Shown here: piece by piece, positions 24,501 to 36,146 of the stretch
Numbering within the stretch: the stretch's first letter is position 1
Layout of the letters: each line of letters starts with the position of its first letter
Source: Apostichopus japonicus
Lineage: Eukaryota > Echinodermata > Holothuroidea > Aspidochirotida > Stichopodidae
Assembly (NCBI RefSeq): GCF_037975245.1
Contig: NC_092563.1
Span: 17,039,594 to 17,103,593, forward strand
Length of the DNA stretch: 64,000 nt
Reading direction: 5' to 3'
The notes under the pieces: model-generated
Databases searched by the model: none
Seen by the model: the letters and a program-made list of their open reading frames with translations, nothing else
Told to the model about the DNA's origin: nothing
Made by a program: the position numbers and the translations under genes

Positions 24501-27500
24501 CTTTCGACCAAAGTTATAAGACAATTTTGCCATGGACAGAGAAGACGGAGGCATTCCAGATTATGGACGTTTTATGTAGTTCACTTTGTACAGGTTAATG
24601 ACAGTGTAATACCTCTTCTAACAACTCTCTGTGCTAATTTACCTTCCTGTTCCTTAATCCTCTCTTTGTCCCGCCACTGTTTATCTCCTACCTCTCCTCT
24701 TCCCCTGTTGCTTTCTTCTCTCGATCCCTTGTCTACTTATAATCCCCTTTCATCTATCTCATTGTGTTCACCGTGCTCATTAACCTGTCTGTATTCTGTG
24801 CGTGTTTTTGTCTCTTCTGTTACTGTTACTTGTCATTTAGCCTCTGAAGAAGATCCTGCTAGGATCGAAACGTCAGGCCAACTTACTTTTACACATACTA
24901 ATTTAAAACAATTTAAATGGAGCAAACAAGGATCAAACTGCTCCATAATTATGTCCTCAACAAAATTTGTTACCAATATATATGAACCTTTCATTCTAGG
25001 TTGTGTTTCTGTATATTGTATGGATTCCACTCACCATGACTGCCCACTGTAGCAGGTTGGTGCTGTATCAATGGTAGGCTGTCGTCCATGTCCTCCGAGA
25101 GGGTCGAAGAATCTGCATCTTTCTGCAGCAGGAATTTCAAAACAGGGGGAGTAATCATCTGCCGATAATTCCTGTCTGCTTTTAAACTCCTGAAAAGATA
25201 AAATGATAGAATAATAGGAAAATAATCGAACACACCTAGGCTGTTAGTAAAACTGGGAAGAAAGCATCTTCTCAAAACTACCTTAATAAGGCGTATAGTA
25301 TCTAATAGTTAATTTGGTTGCCATGGTAACATTTGGTGTCAATATGAGGCAAGCTCAGATGTAGAGATCCAAAAATAAAGCATCATGGTATTTAAGGCAG
25401 AACTTTGAATGAATTGTGGTCAACTTTTGAACACTAACATCTCATTACAATTAACCATTAGCACAAATAGTCAAGTATCATCTTGAATGATAACGAAACA
25501 GGTGAAAAGTACTGTAACATCGCCATTCTTATTTCCACATGTTATCAATACTATTAAATATTGAATAGGGTATGAGTGATGATATATCAAAAGCTGATTT
25601 CAGATAGTTTGATCAATTGTAATCCATTACTTTGATTCCTAGCCAAAGGGAGATGTAGAAGGCCTCTTTATGACCAACATTTACATTTTTCTCCGGAGGA
25701 AGGGAAAACAGAATCTAGACTTACCATAGAAATGAGGAGATTTTAGGCTTGTCACTCACAGGCAGCTGGAATACTAGTTTTTGAAGAAACTGTCAATCAA
25801 AGGAAAATATGAACAGAAACGTGTAAATTTGTGGTTCTGTTTGATCTCAACAATACAGTGTATCAAAAACCTTTAAGTGGGTCCCGTCGTTGTTCTTGCC
25901 AGGTTGTGGTACAAAAAAAAACACAACAAAATGATTATCAACAGGACAGACAGAATCAAAGCATGCCAGATAAAAAAAAGTTGTATTATTTCTAACACTA
26001 TTTGGATAAAAATCTCGTACAGTTTGTGTGACACATCCTTCACATCTGATTTTTTTTTCTAAAATAATAAGCAAACCAGCTTACAGCGGCCAAGGAATCA
26101 GTTGTATAGTGTACGTTGTATATACTTTGAGAAAGTTTGATTGACTTGGGAAATCATAGATAAAGAAAAACCTGTCAAGGACACAGATGAACTGAGGCTT
26201 TAATGCCTCCCATAAGAGACTTGTTGCTTAGTTGATACTAAGAGATTCAAATTATTTCAATTCTTTCCAGTCTTTTAAATGCTTCTTTATATTAAAAGCA
26301 CAATCCCTTACAAAGAATAGAGAATGTATAAAAGTAAGTTGGCCTGACGTTTCGATCTTAGCAGGATCTTCTTCAGCGGCTAAATGACAAGTAACAGTAA
26401 CAGAAGGGACAAAAACACGCACAGAATACAGACAGGTTAATGAGCATTGTGAACACAAAGAGACAGATGTAAGGAGATTAGTAGACAAGGGATGGAGAGA
26501 AGAAAGACAGAAACCAACAGAGGAGAGGTAGGATATAAACAGTGGAGGGACAAAGAGAGGATTAAGGGAAGGGGATAAGGAATAAACTGGAAAAGGACTA
26601 GGACAGAAAGGTGTGGAGGAAACAAGGTTGGAAGAGAGCTATGAATAGAGGAGTGATTGGGGGGGGGGGACAAGGTGGAGATGGAGGGGGTACAAGAAAA
26701 ATGAAGAAAAAAGAAAAAGAAGAAGCAAAGAGCATTTAACTTCATAATATTTTGCAACTATAGACTTTTGCATTAACTTATCATACCATTTATGGATTGA
26801 AGAAACGTGACTTATAGGGACTCTCTGAAAAACATTCCACACTCACAAACTAACAGGTACGTTTCCTCTAATTTGCATCAGGAGCATTGCAGAGAGAAAT
26901 CTGATTCCAGTATTTATCAACTATACTCTAGATATTTTACTTACATTTCCTGATCCCTCATAGTGCTTAACAGGGATACTCTGTAAACAGTTCCACACTG
27001 ACAAACTAACAGGTTGGTTATCTGAAACCTGCCTCAGGGCATTGCAGAGACAAATCTGCAGCAACTCTATTGGATTCAGGAGTCCGGATGAGGAGGCCTC
27101 TTGGAGAAGGAATTCTCTTTGCTGGAATGGGATCTCTCTTTTGATATTGTCCTCCATGAGCACGTCAATTACTCCCTGAGGAAACAATAGATGACATGTT
27201 TAAGGTATAAAACTATGACACAATTCAAAAACTTTATACCTGATTTTTAAATGAATACAGTACATTTATGTAGTCCCTGGTTTGAATACTGTTCAGCCAA
27301 TAATATCTTTGCCTTGTCAAAATCTACAGAGATGGAACAGCTTAGCAAATTACCAAGTTCAACTTGTTAGCAAATTTTTTTATTATTATTGTCAGTATTA
27401 ATTTCTCTTATTTTGGATGAGAAATGAACTTTTGACTAGGAAGGAATTCAAACCAACTTCACCTAAGGGATGCAAGTCATGTGTTTAACACACCAAGCTA

Positions 27501-30500
27501 TTTTTATTTTGCTTGGCCTGGTTGGTAATAAATTGGGGTGGTACTCCACAGAAACAATAAAACCCGCTATGACCATGTTCTCAACGATCACAATAAGTTT
27601 AGTATCATAAAGTTCCTAAAATGGGCAAACAATCAGATTCCAATAGAAATGCCTATCACTCAAAGAACTAGATGAGTAGAGCCTGAATGAAAAAACCCTC
27701 CAAAAACAGAGAACTGGACAACAAAAATGAAAACATCAATAGAAACACAATATTTGGTGTGGTCTCAAAATATCCTAGGCAACTTTATTCTATACTCATC
27801 CATGTGCCTTTGATATTACTGGAAAAGGAACAATGCACTCCAAAAGGCACCATGATGATGCATATTTCAGACTTTTGTATTCCTTTAAACTCTTTCAGAA
27901 CTGATATTTACCTTCAATCAGAAGCAGGCATTGAACAAAGGTTTTTACCTGATAGTTCATTTTCTGGTGTTTCACTAGTCTTGATGCAAGTGTATCCGAT
28001 GAGGGGGGAGCTCCATCCGGGGAGAGACAGCTGCATGATTTCAGATATCCTTGCAAGGCCTCTCTGTCAAGGTTTTGACAATACGTGGAGCCGTTTACCT
28101 TTCAAAGAGATGAAGATAAAAAAGAACTTTGGTTTCTTTTTCCATCAACTATACACGTCCATCTTTTACAAAACATAAATCAAATTTGTATTTTGTCTCA
28201 ACAAAAGGTGTAACTCTGGTTAAAAGTTTGCAAACTTTGGGCAATATACTGACTTCAAGTGAAGAAGGTTGCCCAACCAAACATCTGAGAGACTCGAAAC
28301 GTAAGAGATAATATGTAGCAATGAACAATTGCATTAGTATTATTTGTTTGCTTTAGTATATAAAATTACCTCTATCAGTAAAGCGTGGGATTTCTGAAAC
28401 ATCTCTCCCGCCTTCTGATGTTTCTTTTCGTGGAAATAGAACAGTCCAAGATCGAAGCAGACCATACAGAGAAGTTCCGACTTCTTGAGTTTGGCGGTTA
28501 AGACACCGGTCATCTTTTGCTCATCGAAGGCTGGACCATCAGGGAAATAGTCAAAATCTGGGATGAAGATATCTCGGTCTAGGTTTAAGACGAATTCCAG
28601 GAAACTGACGCATTCTTTCAACGTGCTGTACCTCTGAACCTGTTGAGAAAATTAAAACATCAAACGAGTAAAAAAAATAAGCAAAGCCTTCTATAACAAC
28701 AGTCTGCAAACCAGGATCTTCAATGAAGACAGACTCACGACCCACCAGACCTCTGCAAAATATTCATGTCTGTAAACGGCTAGGTCCAAGTCCCAGGATC
28801 TTCCATGAGGACCGACTCAAGTACGAACCACCAGATCTCTGCAAACTTCTTTATGTCTGCAAACATCTAGGTTCATGACCCAGGAGCTTCCATAAAGACG
28901 GATTCACGACCCACCAGATCTCTGCAAACAATTGTTATGTCTGCAAATGCTTAGGTCTATGACCCAGGATCTTCCATGAAGACGGACTCACGACCCCCCA
29001 GATCTCTGCAAACTTTTTGCAAACATGTAGGTCCATGACCCAGGACCTTCTATAAGAAGTGGGTCATGACCCACCAGACCTTGATCCTTCAGAATGCATG
29101 AAAACTTGCTTGGACTACAGATTTGATGTTAAAATACAACTAAATTGATCTACTTTGGCAAGCTCCAAAACTGTAGATAAATTTTCTCACAGATAAATCC
29201 ATTTACTTACTGTTTTCAACACCATTTCATTCACGCCAGCAACATTAAAAGTGCTCCTATAAAATAAAAAAAGGAAAATATTAATGAGTTAATCCAAAAG
29301 TCTTATTTAAATTATACATATGACTTTGATAAAAAGCACTGGTCCAAAAGCTCACTTGGGGTTTTAACATGGTAAAACTTTGTGCTAATTTTCAGGTGAT
29401 GACTGGAGTCATCTTTGGGTGAAATTTACAGAATGTTTCTGGTTTGTGAAATGTTATTTGCTTCAGATGATGCAATATTAATTGTTACACTTTGGAAAAT
29501 TGACAACTGTTGATAGATATTTTCTTTTCTTTATAGTTATACAAAGAAATCTGTCAGCAAATATTTCTTGCTTTGAAACAATTTGGTTGTATCTTTGTGC
29601 TGTTGAGTGTTGAGTTAAGTATGAAATCCTTACCCCGGTAATTGTTGGACAGGATGCTTGGGCTGCTTGGTCGGTAAAGCACTCTCAATGTATGTTTCTA
29701 TGCTCCTAGTCACACAAAAAAATGTTATAGAATTGAAGAAAAACAGACAAGGATAAAAAATATATGAAATAAAAAAAGAAGAAATCTTGGCACGTCAATA
29801 TATGTTGTCATGAACAATCAAGTAAATTGAGATAATCATATAATTACAAAAATAGAGTCAAACTTCCTAATTTTTTCCTCATTGTTTTTTAATATAAAAT
29901 TAGACTGTCTTCACTGAAGACATTTGATTAAATTAATCTGTGACTGATCAAATAAGAACATAAATTTCTATTATTCTGCATCTTGGTAAAGCTTTCTTTC
30001 AATTTTTATTATGCCATTTGTCAAGACAAAAACAGAAAACCTTTTATACAAATGGATTAAAACTTGAAGCAAAGATATGGGAGAAGGGGAGAAAGAAGTG
30101 GGATTTGGAATGAAACAGTTATGAAATGTAAATGAAAACTGTTGTGACAGAGTGCTTGATAAAACCTGAACAGTCTCACTTCACAGGAAGCCTTTAGATG
30201 AAAAGCAAATGTTTCAGAAATTGTTCCAATGGTAGAAGTGGATTGAAAATTGTTTTTAACTGTAGTGAATTTCTATACCACTAAGAGGAAAGTGGGAGCC
30301 TGATAGCATTTTTTTTTTGGGGGGGGGGGCAGCAATAGCAGAATACAGTTATCTTTATCATGATAACTGAGCTGGAAAAAAGTCTTCATCCTGGAAAAAA
30401 TCATTCATAATTCACAGAGAGAGGTAATTAATTATTATTTTATGAAATATTTGCCTGATCATGAAGCTCTAAACGATATGTATGCATGCAATGGCAGAAT

Positions 30501-33395
30501 GGAAAAGAAATGTACTGAAGTCTCATTTTACAGATACACGAAATAAGTATTTTGAAGAACTTCTGTCATGAAAGATGACATCACAGACCACCTGTTGTGA
30601 TGCTTCCTTCTAATGATTATCATTGCAAGAGGTTAATATTGAAATAATTAAGTACCTTCCATCCAAAAGTTGTGACATTATAGAATATTAACATTTGTTT
30701 TTAAATGTTTGGTATGAATCAATTTTCCTGTTATGTGTTCCATCGCTGCCACAGAATTAAATTCCATTTCAAGATGAATATATTTAGCATAAACTCACCA
30801 CCTGTTGTAGGTGGTCAAAGCAAACAGGATTGGATCAGGCAAGCCACAGATGGTACTGCTCACTGATTGGATGCTAAAGTTTAAAGGTGATACATGCTCC
30901 ACAAAGTCCTTCAGTACTTTATGCACCATGTACAAGGGGAGGCTGATGAACAAAAGAAGTAATGTATATATGTAATATGCATATGCAAATTAGTGTATAC
31001 TTGGTACAAGACAAAAACATATCCTTATGTACAGCTCTGGAAACTGCTAGAGATTGCCGACAGCTGCAATGGGATTTAACATGGAAGCCTTCTTTACTGG
31101 ATATGTACTCACAGTGGGGAGATTTTAGAAAAACAGTTCTGTAGAATGGTAAGTCTAAAACTGCTCTTTAAAGAAATGTCAATTGACTCATAGATATACT
31201 GTATCTGTAGTGTTTAATATGAAATGAATGATGTCACCAAAGTCATTCAGAGACAAGTAAAATGATAATGATGGGTACATTCTCATCACTTTGTAACATC
31301 TACTGTTTGAATATATGGTATATGGTTGATTGGATTAATGAGTACCTGGCAATATAAAATGAACATCAATGCTGTGAGGACTTACTCATTTGAGTCCCAA
31401 TCAGAGAATTATGAGGGAAGCATGCCTTTTCTCTATTTCCTAAATGTGTTATCTGGGAAGAATTTCCATAGAACATACATATTTTCTGGAAGAAAATCTG
31501 TCACTCTGCTTTCTGACAACCAGAAGTTGAAAGGAGAGTTCCTGTGATCACCCTTTCATATGTTTTATCGTAGAGCGGTTTAGAGGCTATTCAGAGACGT
31601 ATTTACTGACTATAAATTAGCTTTAAAAAATAACATACAGTACTGTGCACGTGTACTTATCAAAATATAGTGACGCAAGTCATAACAATTTCAGATAGTC
31701 TATCTGTAATATGATCACTTACTTTTGCTTGAAGGTTGTCAGGTCCCATGTCAGATAAGCTGCAACTTTAAGAGCCATCAAATTTAACGATAATGTCTTC
31801 CATTTTTGCTCCGGAGTTTCTTCTGTTCCAAGAGACCTGATTGCTTGGTCAACAAACTGTTCCAACAGTACCAAGGCAGATGGGTCTAAATGTGAGGACA
31901 GATGTATAGAAATGTATAGAACTTTATGTCATAATCATTACATTGATGTACATGGTAAAAACATAGTTCCAACTGGTTTTGTACTGATCCTGATGGAAAG
32001 TTCACTTCCAATGAATATAGACTGTCAGTTGGCAGTTTGGTTGTGGTTGCAAAGTAGTTGTTATCCAATTCTTCTAGAGAAAACTTCCAACTTACTAACC
32101 ACAAGTCTGTTAATGAAAGTGGACTACTGTTCTCATTTCTGAAACAAGCCTATTCCTCAGATGTAACAACCACTATTACATTTCATTTTCACACACACAC
32201 AAAAAGGAACTTTACAACTACTCAAGAGCTGACTTCATCTTATTCATTGCGCTGTAAAGGGGCATGCACAACAATTAATATAATCAAGAATGGCTTACAG
32301 TCAAGGTATCTTTGGAATGACTATGATATATAAATACTAAAATAATTTAGCATTCAGCCTAATTCATCTTTGTTAAAATCACACTCTGTCTGAAGTAGCA
32401 AACACAGTAACACGCATACTTAAAATGCATGAAATCACTGTTTTGAATACAAGTGGTAACTTGCAGTGCAAAATAGTTGTCACACAGTGAAGAAGTTACT
32501 GCACTTCAGCAAATACATTAGTAGAAAATAAATTAAAAATCAAATTTCTAGCTATTGTCATTAAAAGTGTTTACAGAGGACATACAGTACAGTAGTTAGC
32601 CTACAAATTGGCAACCTTAATTTCCTTAATCAAACATAAACAACTCCAAATAAAAGAGTCACTAAAATGAAACATCACAAAAAGAATGACTACATCTCTT
32701 TGCCATTCCAAGATATTTCTGAGGTTCACTAGCAACTTGGCAATACAATTTTCACCTCAGACATTTATCTTGCCTTTAGTAAAATAACCAAGGTGTTGGG
32801 AATAGTAGCCACATGTCTATCCAGCTAAATCCTATCAAATTTTCTTATAAGCAGTTCTAGCAGTGAACGCTGTGATTACTGTACAGTGGCTTGAAATATT
32901 ATTGTTTTCATATTTTTCATAGTCCTTTCATTTCATACTCCTGGAACTGCAGATTTACACTATAGCCTAATGAGTATAGCCTTATACTTAAGTATACTGT
33001 AGGCCTACAGTTTATTTATGAGATTGTAAGCAAACAATAGGTAGGTATGCAAGTAGTCTGCGGGAGCAAATTTCCCCCAAATAGCATAGAAAGTAAAAAG
33101 GTTACAAAAAATCATACACTCTTATAGCCACAGCCTGAATGCCATTGATTAGCGACTGCTAACGATACCCCCTAACATCGCAGAACTAGGCCTATCCCAA
33201 CGTCAGTACTATTATCTGTATGCCTGGCAATGCAGAATTTGACGAGTAAATTAGCGCAAGAAACTACTTCTTACCTTGATTTTCTACGGCCAAGTGGTTT
33301 TTGAGAAGGTTATTGTCCAACAAAAACTCGAACCAAATCAATTTTCCCTCGCCGGAATTGTTATTTGGCTTTATATTGTCTGATGATGATTCCAT
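12499..33395 (-). CDS. INTS8: Integrator complex subunit 8 (complete, 21 coding exons)
   Basis: Coding exons in transcript order: 33395-33275, 31885-31723, 30942-30799, 29705-29634, 29256-29211, 28639-28370, 28098-27949, 27175-26945, 25789-25725, 25189-25035, 24011-23878, 23339-23229, 22138-21937, 21067-20955, 19613-19432, 17682-17527, 17129-17011, 16492-16267, 15883-15819, 14906-14863, 12615-12499. They total 2886 bases, 961 residues plus TGA. Every junction is GT-AG and keeps frame. Recognisable blocks follow vertebrate INTS8 in order: WFEF (residues 21-24), LMALKVAAYLTWDL, TTYNRW, MIKCCSALKCFTQVAVLCQF, WDLTILEYL and the C-terminal AAAQRRKSKFLLALARQYL. INTS8 is a helical-repeat scaffold of the nuclear Integrator complex that cleaves snRNA and nascent RNA; the WFEF motif is known to help recruit PP2A. 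The human protein is about 995 residues; most of the shortfall is at the exon 9/10 junction, where a small in-phase exon may have been missed or lost. Confidence 0.96.
14130..14660 (-). mobile_element. Dispersed repeat (family R2), copy in INTS8 intron 20
   Basis: On the minus strand it begins GCTGGAAGCAAAGGAAT, continues through a CAGTCAGGTTGGCATGGGTG-like run, and later has a TTTACATTGCGATAACTCCG-like block, AGATTGTA-like words and TACATGTAGG. The same blocks, in the same order, occur on the plus strand at 61975-62350 inside a TBC1D20 intron. The reading frames here are open only by chance. Confidence 0.65.
15131..15328 (-). mobile_element. Dispersed repeat (family R3), left arm of an inverted pair
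   Basis: Holds, on the minus strand, a GAAGAAGATCCTGCTAGGAT block, then CGTCAGGCCAACTTACTTTT and CACATTCTCCTACACAGGCT. The 115 bp from about 15138 to 15255 are the inverse of 15568-15690, so the two copies form a long imperfect hairpin with a ~310-bp spacer in INTS8 intron 19. Other copies are at 24575-24905 (+) and 26318-26640 (-). Confidence 0.8.
15539..15695 (+). mobile_element. Family R3, right arm, preceded by a ~30-base T run
   Basis: The repeat starts with AGCCTTTGAAGAAGATCCTG directly after about 30 consecutive T residues (15539-15568). Read on the minus strand the copy therefore ends in a poly(A) tail, suggesting insertion by reverse transcription of an RNA ending at this point. It pairs with the inverted copy at 15131-15255. 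Confidence 0.75.
16640..16830 (+). mobile_element. 3' end of a LINE/SINE-type retroelement
   Basis: The sequence runs through TGTAAAGCACTTCGAGCA and GAACGCACTATATAAGTACT into ATTTTATTATT repeats. This arrangement is the familiar tail of many invertebrate non-LTR elements, which end in a GCGCTATATAAAT-like motif followed by ATT repeats. Only the tail is present, inside INTS8 intron 17. The family assignment is general knowledge, not a match I could run. Confidence 0.55.
23321..23773. repeat. Tandem duplication covering the INTS8 exon 12 acceptor
   Basis: 23321-23535 and 23581-23773 are diverged copies. Both hold a GATGTGCCACTGTCACA-like start, GGAAAATATATT, ATGTAGATCTA and ACTGTACAGGTCTATGGGA. 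On the INTS8 strand the outer copy repeats the 3' splice site and the first codons of exon 12 (Trp-His-Ile-Asp-Lys), then runs into unrelated codons. It is thus a decoy acceptor about 260 bp upstream of the real one. Confidence 0.85.
24575..24905 (+). mobile_element. Family R3 copy in INTS8 intron 10
   Basis: Contains the best-preserved form of the family: TGTTACTGTTACTTGTCATT, then GCCTCTGAAGAAGATCCTGC, GGATCGAAACGTCAGGCC and a TTACTTTTACACA end. A pyrimidine-rich body precedes it. Open frames across it are not conserved between copies. Confidence 0.75.
26318..26720 (-). mobile_element. Family R3 copy in INTS8 intron 8
   Basis: A longer copy, in inverse orientation to that at 24575. After the GAAGAAGATCC block, homology continues through GTAACAGTAACAGAAGGGAC and AGAATACAGACAGGTTAATG into a purine-rich body ending near 26720. 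Both copies therefore include the same body with a strong strand bias in purines. Confidence 0.75.
26812..26912 (-). pseudogene. Decayed partial copy of INTS8 exon 8
   Basis: On the minus strand this 100-bp stretch resembles the 3' half of real exon 8 (26966-27065): CTGCAATGC, CCTGTTAGTTTGTGAGTGTG and a TTCAGAGAGTCCC end. Small indels and in-frame stops destroy the frame and no donor follows. It lies about 130 bp downstream of the real exon on the transcript strand, so it is a local tandem duplication that has decayed. Confidence 0.75.
28705..29085. repeat. Tandem array, ~83-bp unit, ~4.5 copies
   Basis: The phrases CCAGGATCTTCCATGAAGAC, ACTCACGACCCACCAGATCT and CTGCAAACATCTAGGTCCAT recur with starts near 28711, 28793, 28880, 28963 and 29039. 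The array fills most of INTS8 intron 5 (28640-29210). No conserved frame. Confidence 0.85.
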
Positions 33396-33513
33396 GGCGC
33401 CGTCGGAAGAGGGTGCATGACATTTCTACAGTGTGTATGAAAAACTCTAAACCTTCCGAAAATACAGTCTCTATATAAACATGATCAAGGTTTTTCGTCA
33501 AAAGTAATGGAAT

Positions 33514-34567
33514 CAGTGGCGTGCGCAAGGGGGAAGGGGGTGGGGAAAAACGATGAGGTAGGCTACTTATATATCCTGATTTAAAGTCTAAATATGTATA
33601 AATGCCCAATCTTCTCTTTCTTTCTTTTCTTTTTTTCTCTCAAACTTTTCTTTTTTTGCTTCGATTTTCTGTTATTTTTGTAACTTTATGTATGTTAACT
33701 TGTCTTGACTAATTCTTTTGTCTATACTTTTCAACACATATTTGGAGGAAACGATTCATAAGTATTGCACTTCAGTTTTTCTCCTTTTCCACACATTAGA
33801 TCTTTGGTAGTTTTCATTGAATTATATTTAATACCATGATTATTTGATTATATGTATTGAACTCTTGTTGAAAATGTACTTATCTTTTGTGTTGGAAATA
33901 AACAGTTTCATTGTCATTGTCATAAATATGCCAGTGCCACAGAAAGTACCATTTGTCTTCTACTTTTTTTTTTAGGGAGGAGCCCAAACCCCCCTACATT
34001 GGAGACGGCTTCAGTGACCCCAGGGCGGCACCTTTCATAAGGTTCAGGTCTCTAAATTTAATCAGTCGGGAAATTGTAGGGTTTATTATTATTTATTGCG
34101 TTTAAAGAATTTAGACCTAAATTATAACCTAAATATTCCTCAGAACCTACCATTTGACGTTGAAGGTTTTTTTTTGTGTGTGTGTGTGGGGGGGGGGGTG
34201 GCCTCCCAGACAAATACATATGATTCGACTTCAACGACCCCATTACGGTCCTCCGCTCCTTTTTGAAATCCTTCATTAGCCTCTGGCCCATTCCACAAAA
34301 GAAGAGCCATCTACATTCATCAGTTGGGGAACTTGCGTTTTGATCCACTTATATAGACCTAACTTAATCTAATCTTTTCTGGGGAGGACTAGCAGCCTCC
34401 CCGTTGATAGGGTTAGTCCTCAATCTCATCAGTGCAGTCCCACCCTTTATAATATTCTTCATTCACCTCGGGCGCTATCACTAAAGTTCAGGCTCCTACC
34501 TTAATCAGTCGGGAGAAATTTGGAATTTAGCCACCACCTTTGAAATCCTGCAGTGTGCACGCCACTG
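33514..34567. mobile_element. hAT-like element just upstream of INTS8
   Basis: The ends CAGTGGCGTGCGCA and (reversed) CAGTGGCGTGCACA form a 14-bp inverted repeat. The flanking 8-mers AATGGAAT and TGTGGAAC match at only five positions, so the duplication is eroded or the element is chimeric. Its near end lies 118 bp from the INTS8 start codon. Inside it, 33600-33925 ends AATAAACAGTTTCATTGTCA followed by more CATTGT repeats, which looks like a nested non-LTR retroelement tail. Confidence 0.75.
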
Positions 34568-36146
34568 TGTGGAACTAAAGCATGGTGTAAAGTTTTTAAG
34601 CAACCTAACTGACTCTGGCTCGTTGAATATGCAAACTGTAAATGTTTTCAGATAATGGTTGAACTGGGGAAACGCTACGGAAAGTGATCATTATCGTCGC
34701 AGCACAAAACTTCCGGAATTTTTGGTTTTAACCTAACGTGCTCAAAATGCGTAAATAATTAAACCGATCAACTTCTGCAAACGGAATTCTGATATGAATA
34801 TACTCAGGCGGGGGGGGGGGGGGGGAATTGACTGTTCAATAAAAATTGATAATAAATAATAAATAAAAAAATGATAATTTTCTACAATTTATTTCAACAA
34901 CAGCATATGACATATAAGACATATTGTCTGCATACTTCTCTGCGGGATTATATCCAGCCGTTAGAGAAAAGTTACATAGGATTATGACAAGGGTCGTGGC
35001 AAGGGTGTGGGGGTCTCATCACCCCACCACCACAATCGTGGCCAGAAACTGCAGCATTTGTAAATTCAGTTAACTTGTGACTATGTAAGGAAGTAAACAT
35101 TTCACGTTCTGTGAATCAAATTTTATTTGATACTGTGATTAGCAAAATGTTGTTAAAATTCCTACTTTTAACTATTCTATCCGTTTTTGATTGTCTTACT
35201 TGAAGAAACGTAGGTTTATCAACCTTGCCAAAGTTTAATTTAGTATATTCGTTTGGATTTCAGTTTGTCCTATTCGGCTTTCAATATTCAAATTTATGTT
35301 AGATAGAGAATAGTGATTGGTCTCACGTAATAAAAAGTTTTTAATCGGAAACACTCCTATACATTCATATGGTTACGGCAGCAATTCCAATAAGAAGACA
35401 TGCACCAAAGCCAAATAAAGTTACCAGAATATGCTTCCAGGTGTTCAGAAAATATAAAGTAGACTGGTACATAAGTGCCATTAAAAAAAAATGATTTAAT
35501 TTTTCCTTCTTCTAACAACTATGATTTTGCGAGAAAAAACTATGTTGATTGTCTTTCACCAAGAGCGGGAAAATATAACAATGTTTATTATAGTTTAATC
35601 CAATATAAATATTGTGATATGCATTTATATAATGATCTGTAATTCGTTTTTAGTTTAATATTCGCCCAAAAAATAAAAAAAATTATAACGTTGATATACA
35701 CAGCATTACACTACGGGAAGTCAGTTGATATCACCTTTCCATTATTTTTGTAAATTTTAGCTATAAAAAATGAGAAGAGAGGAAAAAGCATCCGTCTCCT
35801 GAACTCCTCTTCAGTTGTAATTCAGAGACTCCCCCCCCCCTCCCCCACCACGCACACACAACATCATCATTTAGCTACGCCCATGATTAGTAATCGGAGA
35901 ATTCAGTCGTACGAAGCTCATTGTAGTTAAAATAAAATTGCATATTGCCCCATATCTCATAATTTCCATGCATCTTCATTGACTAGACTGTTCTTATTGA
36001 AACCGCGTGAATCAAGAAATCGTCTATGGAAGTGTAGGATAATGTCCCCTTCATGCCTTCATTTACGATGATAAAGACGCTCACTACTCCAAGAAGATAC
36101 GTAGCGCTTGACAAGCTCATAGACTGTGAAATGTCGCTGCTCATGA
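34568..36146. other. Intergenic region between INTS8 and the SDR cluster
   Basis: No gene is recognisable. It contains a run of about 15 G at 34808, a C-rich run at 35828-35845 followed by TTTAGCTACGCCCATG (which looks like the end of a hAT-type element whose other end I could not find), and AT-rich unique sequence. Confidence 0.4.

Noticed and set aside
24450-25052. 200-codon open frame on the plus strand
   Set aside because: It runs through a repeat of family R3 and overlaps INTS8 exon 10 on the other strand; its homology is to repeat copies at 15.2 and 26.4 kb, not to a protein.
27687-28178. 163-codon open frame on the plus strand
   Set aside because: It overlaps INTS8 exon 7 (27949-28098) on the opposite strand, whose translation matches INTS8 with correct splice sites. 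It is a shadow.
34811-35890. hAT-like element between the G run at 34808 and TAGCTACGCCCATG at 35871
   Set aside because: Only one plausible end was seen; no matching inverted end or 8-bp duplication could be found.
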